Source: CAYPPG01 sp964412555
Lineage (GTDB): Bacteria; Hinthialibacterota; Hinthialibacteria; Hinthialibacterales; Hinthialibacteraceae
Assembly (NCBI GenBank): GCA_964412555.1
Contig: CAYPPG010000001.1
Span: 247,635-311,634, forward strand
Direction of reading: 5' to 3'
DNA: 64,000 bases
Every line of letters starts with the position of its first letter. Position 1 is the stretch's first letter. The position numbers and the translations under genes are program-made. The notes under the pieces are model-generated. The model made no database searches. It had not been told where the DNA came from and was given only the letters and a program-made list of their open reading frames with translations. Below are positions 62,939-64,000 of the stretch, in pieces.

Positions 62939-63598
62939 ATGAGCGAAATGAAACCAGGAATGCTCATTATCGATGATGATACAAGTTTTATTCGGGCGAT
63001 TCGCGCCTCGTTCATCCCAGAACTCGATGTTCATCATGCGTCTACCGGCCAGGATGCTTTCAAAGCATTGAAACAGAAGGATATCGAGATTTGCCTGGTG
63101 GATTACCGGCTTCCGGATGTTGACGGTTTGCAGGTGCTCAAGACGCTTCGTGAAATGTATCCCTATATTCCGGCGATTTTCATCAGCGGTTACCTGACTG
63201 AAGATGTCAAAGAGAAAGCGCATTCGTTCGATTATGGGGCGTATTACGTGCTCGCCAAACCCGTCGATCCGGATGTGCTTATGAGGTGCGTTCATGTTTG
63301 TCTGGAGGAAGGTGGAAGAGCGTGGGCGAACAAAATCTTGAAGCAATACAAGAAACATCATCCGGGGCCTTCGGTGATACGGGAAAAAGAATTGGATCAT
63401 GAACGGCGCATGGCGGAGATCGTCAATATGGTGCGAAAAGAGCCGAAAAAGTGGATGACAAGCCAACTAGCCAGCCGATTTGGTGTAACACAACGTCAAA
63501 TCCAAGAGGATATTCACGAACTCCAAGAAAGGGGAATTCCGATTCAAAGATGTGTTTGGAGGCTTTTTCTCGAGGAAGATGAAAAAAGTGCGAAGTGA
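62939..63598 (+). CDS. Response regulator with C-terminal HTH domain
   Basis: 219 residues from the ATG at 62939; an in-frame extension upstream to 62882 is hydrophobic and unlike a receiver domain start. Receiver domain: acidic pocket DDD at 12-14, phospho-Asp55 in CLVDYRLPD, Ser83, and Lys107 in AKPVD. The C-terminal 50 residues (MTSQLASRFGVTQRQIQEDIHELQERGIPI) are a DeoR/HTH_11-like winged helix, an uncommon pairing. No kinase is adjacent; the orphan kinases at 13870 and 28297 are candidates. Confidence 0.88.
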   Translation: MSEMKPGMLIIDDDTSFIRAIRASFIPELDVHHASTGQDAFKALKQKDIEICLVDYRLPDVDGLQVLKTLREMYPYIPAIFISGYLTEDVKEKAHSFDYGAYYVLAKPVDPDVLMRCVHVCLEEGGRAWANKILKQYKKHHPGPSVIREKELDHERRMAEIVNMVRKEPKKWMTSQLASRFGVTQRQIQEDIHELQERGIPIQRCVWRLFLEEDEKSAK

Positions 63599-63635
63599 CG
63601 GTGGTTCGCGGTTTTGGAAAAATTGGGAAATGCTA

Positions 63636-63664
63636 TTGACATTGGATTCCGAATGGGATATTTA
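63636..63664 (+). promoter_or_regulatory. Promoter of the gene at the right edge
   Basis: Perfect TTGACA (63636-63641), 17-base spacer, TATTTA (63659-63664). It overlaps the first of two 13-base direct repeats ATGGGATATTTAT (63653-63665 and 63670-63682), 17 bases apart, a possible regulator site. The leader to 63879 also has TTGTTTG/CAAACAA arms (63748-63774). Confidence 0.5.
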
Positions 63665-63878
63665 TCCTTATGGGATATTTATTTTATTTAGTATAGGATA
63701 AAGATATAAAAAGCATCACGGAATCTTCTATCCTGGATTTTCCATTATTGTTTGTGCTTAATTACAGCAAACAATGTGAATGTTTACATTATTTTGAATC
63801 GGCTAGATCACCGCCATTCATCACCAAATTTAAAATAAATATTACTCTACTCATCCAGTAACGTGAAAGGAGCAAAAC

Positions 63879-64000
63879 ATGAAAGCGCTTTATCATATGC
63901 AAAGGTATTCAAAATATTTCATTATTATATTCTTTGGGATTATTTCTGGTTCTTCGCTGTTTGGTATGGATAAAGGAGGAGAAGCCAGTGCATACCCCCC
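63879..64000 (+). CDS. Start of a secreted protein (partial, cut by right edge)
   Basis: ATG at 63879 with AAAGGAG 7-8 bases upstream, an excellent ribosome site. The visible 40 codons encode a basic start, a hydrophobic segment (YFIIIFFGIISGSSLFG) and then a mature-looking GGEASAYPP. A signal peptide is clear; nothing else can be said. Confidence 0.65.
   Translation, partial: MKALYHMQRYSKYFIIIFFGIISGSSLFGMDKGGEASAYP

Noticed and set aside
63653..63682. CRISPR array
   Set aside because: Only two copies of a 13-base AT-rich repeat with a four-base gap; no spacers and no cas genes.

Overview
The window looks like chromosomal DNA from a diderm (Gram-negative-type) bacterium of an environmental, poorly characterised lineage. 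LpxB (lipid A pathway), a Wzz-like polysaccharide co-polymerase, a SurA/PrsA-like lipoprotein and a bactofilin indicate an outer membrane and surface polysaccharide. BshC indicates bacillithiol as a thiol. A FlgF/FlgG-type rod protein indicates flagellar ancestry. The prepilin-like proteins (FTLIELLIVVAIIG start, then a large degenerate tail) and several secreted TIM-barrel or ceramidase-type hydrolases resemble those of planctomycete-like and candidate phyla such as Omnitrophota, Sumerlaeota and Hinthialibacterota. That placement is an impression from protein style, not a measurement. GC content looks mid-40s by eye. No rRNA, tRNA, CRISPR array, insertion sequence or prophage was recognised.

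Layout. 0-7 kb: two tandem secreted paralogues of unknown function (one cut by the left edge), threonine synthase, a decayed prepilin gene, a ceramidase-like protein, a Nudix hydrolase and a secreted glycosidase-like protein. 6.8-10.5 kb: a compact operon trkH-gmk-HDAC-like-PHP. 10.5-15.5 kb (minus): a DUF5610-like protein, then acylphosphatase, a GT39-like membrane protein and a GT2 glycosyltransferase, then a GAF histidine kinase. 15.5-21.6 kb (plus): DUF4870, a secreted alpha/beta hydrolase, uvrA with a possible SOS box, rph and a small membrane protein. 21.6-24.2 kb (minus): a FemAB-like protein coupled to an unusual TagA-type glycosyltransferase fusion. 24.3-31 kb: an intact prepilin, RelA/SpoT, a lone FlgF/G protein, a membrane histidine kinase and a SpoIIE-type phosphatase. 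31-40 kb: a homocysteine methyltransferase/MTHFR fusion, a membrane-anchored dCTP-deaminase-like protein, queD-queE, an RlmI-like methyltransferase, bshC, a GH114-like protein and an aldolase-like protein. 40.6-53.4 kb: a TPR protein, uridine kinase, an RsbW/RsbV-like pair, glycosylasparaginase, rng-membrane protein-lpxB, and a minus-strand set of Wzz-like, PPIase-like and repeat proteins. 53.7-60.3 kb: one giant secreted 2184-residue protein. 60.9-64 kb: a D-cysteine-desulfhydrase-like enzyme coupled to bactofilin, a response regulator and the start of another secreted protein.

How the genes connect. The envelope theme recurs: a polysaccharide module (TagA fusion, FemAB-like, Wzz-like), membrane glycosyltransferases, lipid A synthesis, secreted hydrolases and the giant secreted protein. 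Signalling is another theme: two orphan histidine kinases, an orphan response regulator, RelA/SpoT, and all three parts of a partner-switching circuit (SpoIIE-like phosphatase, RsbW-like kinase, STAS antagonist), with no sigma factor in view.

The best candidates for something undescribed are the tail-anchored dCTP-deaminase-like protein that lacks the catalytic glutamate position, the TagA fusion lacking a phosphosugar transferase domain, the giant Ca-loop/propeller-like protein, the tandem secreted DCADL paralogues, and a set of intergenic hairpins sharing a GCAAG/CTTGC core.
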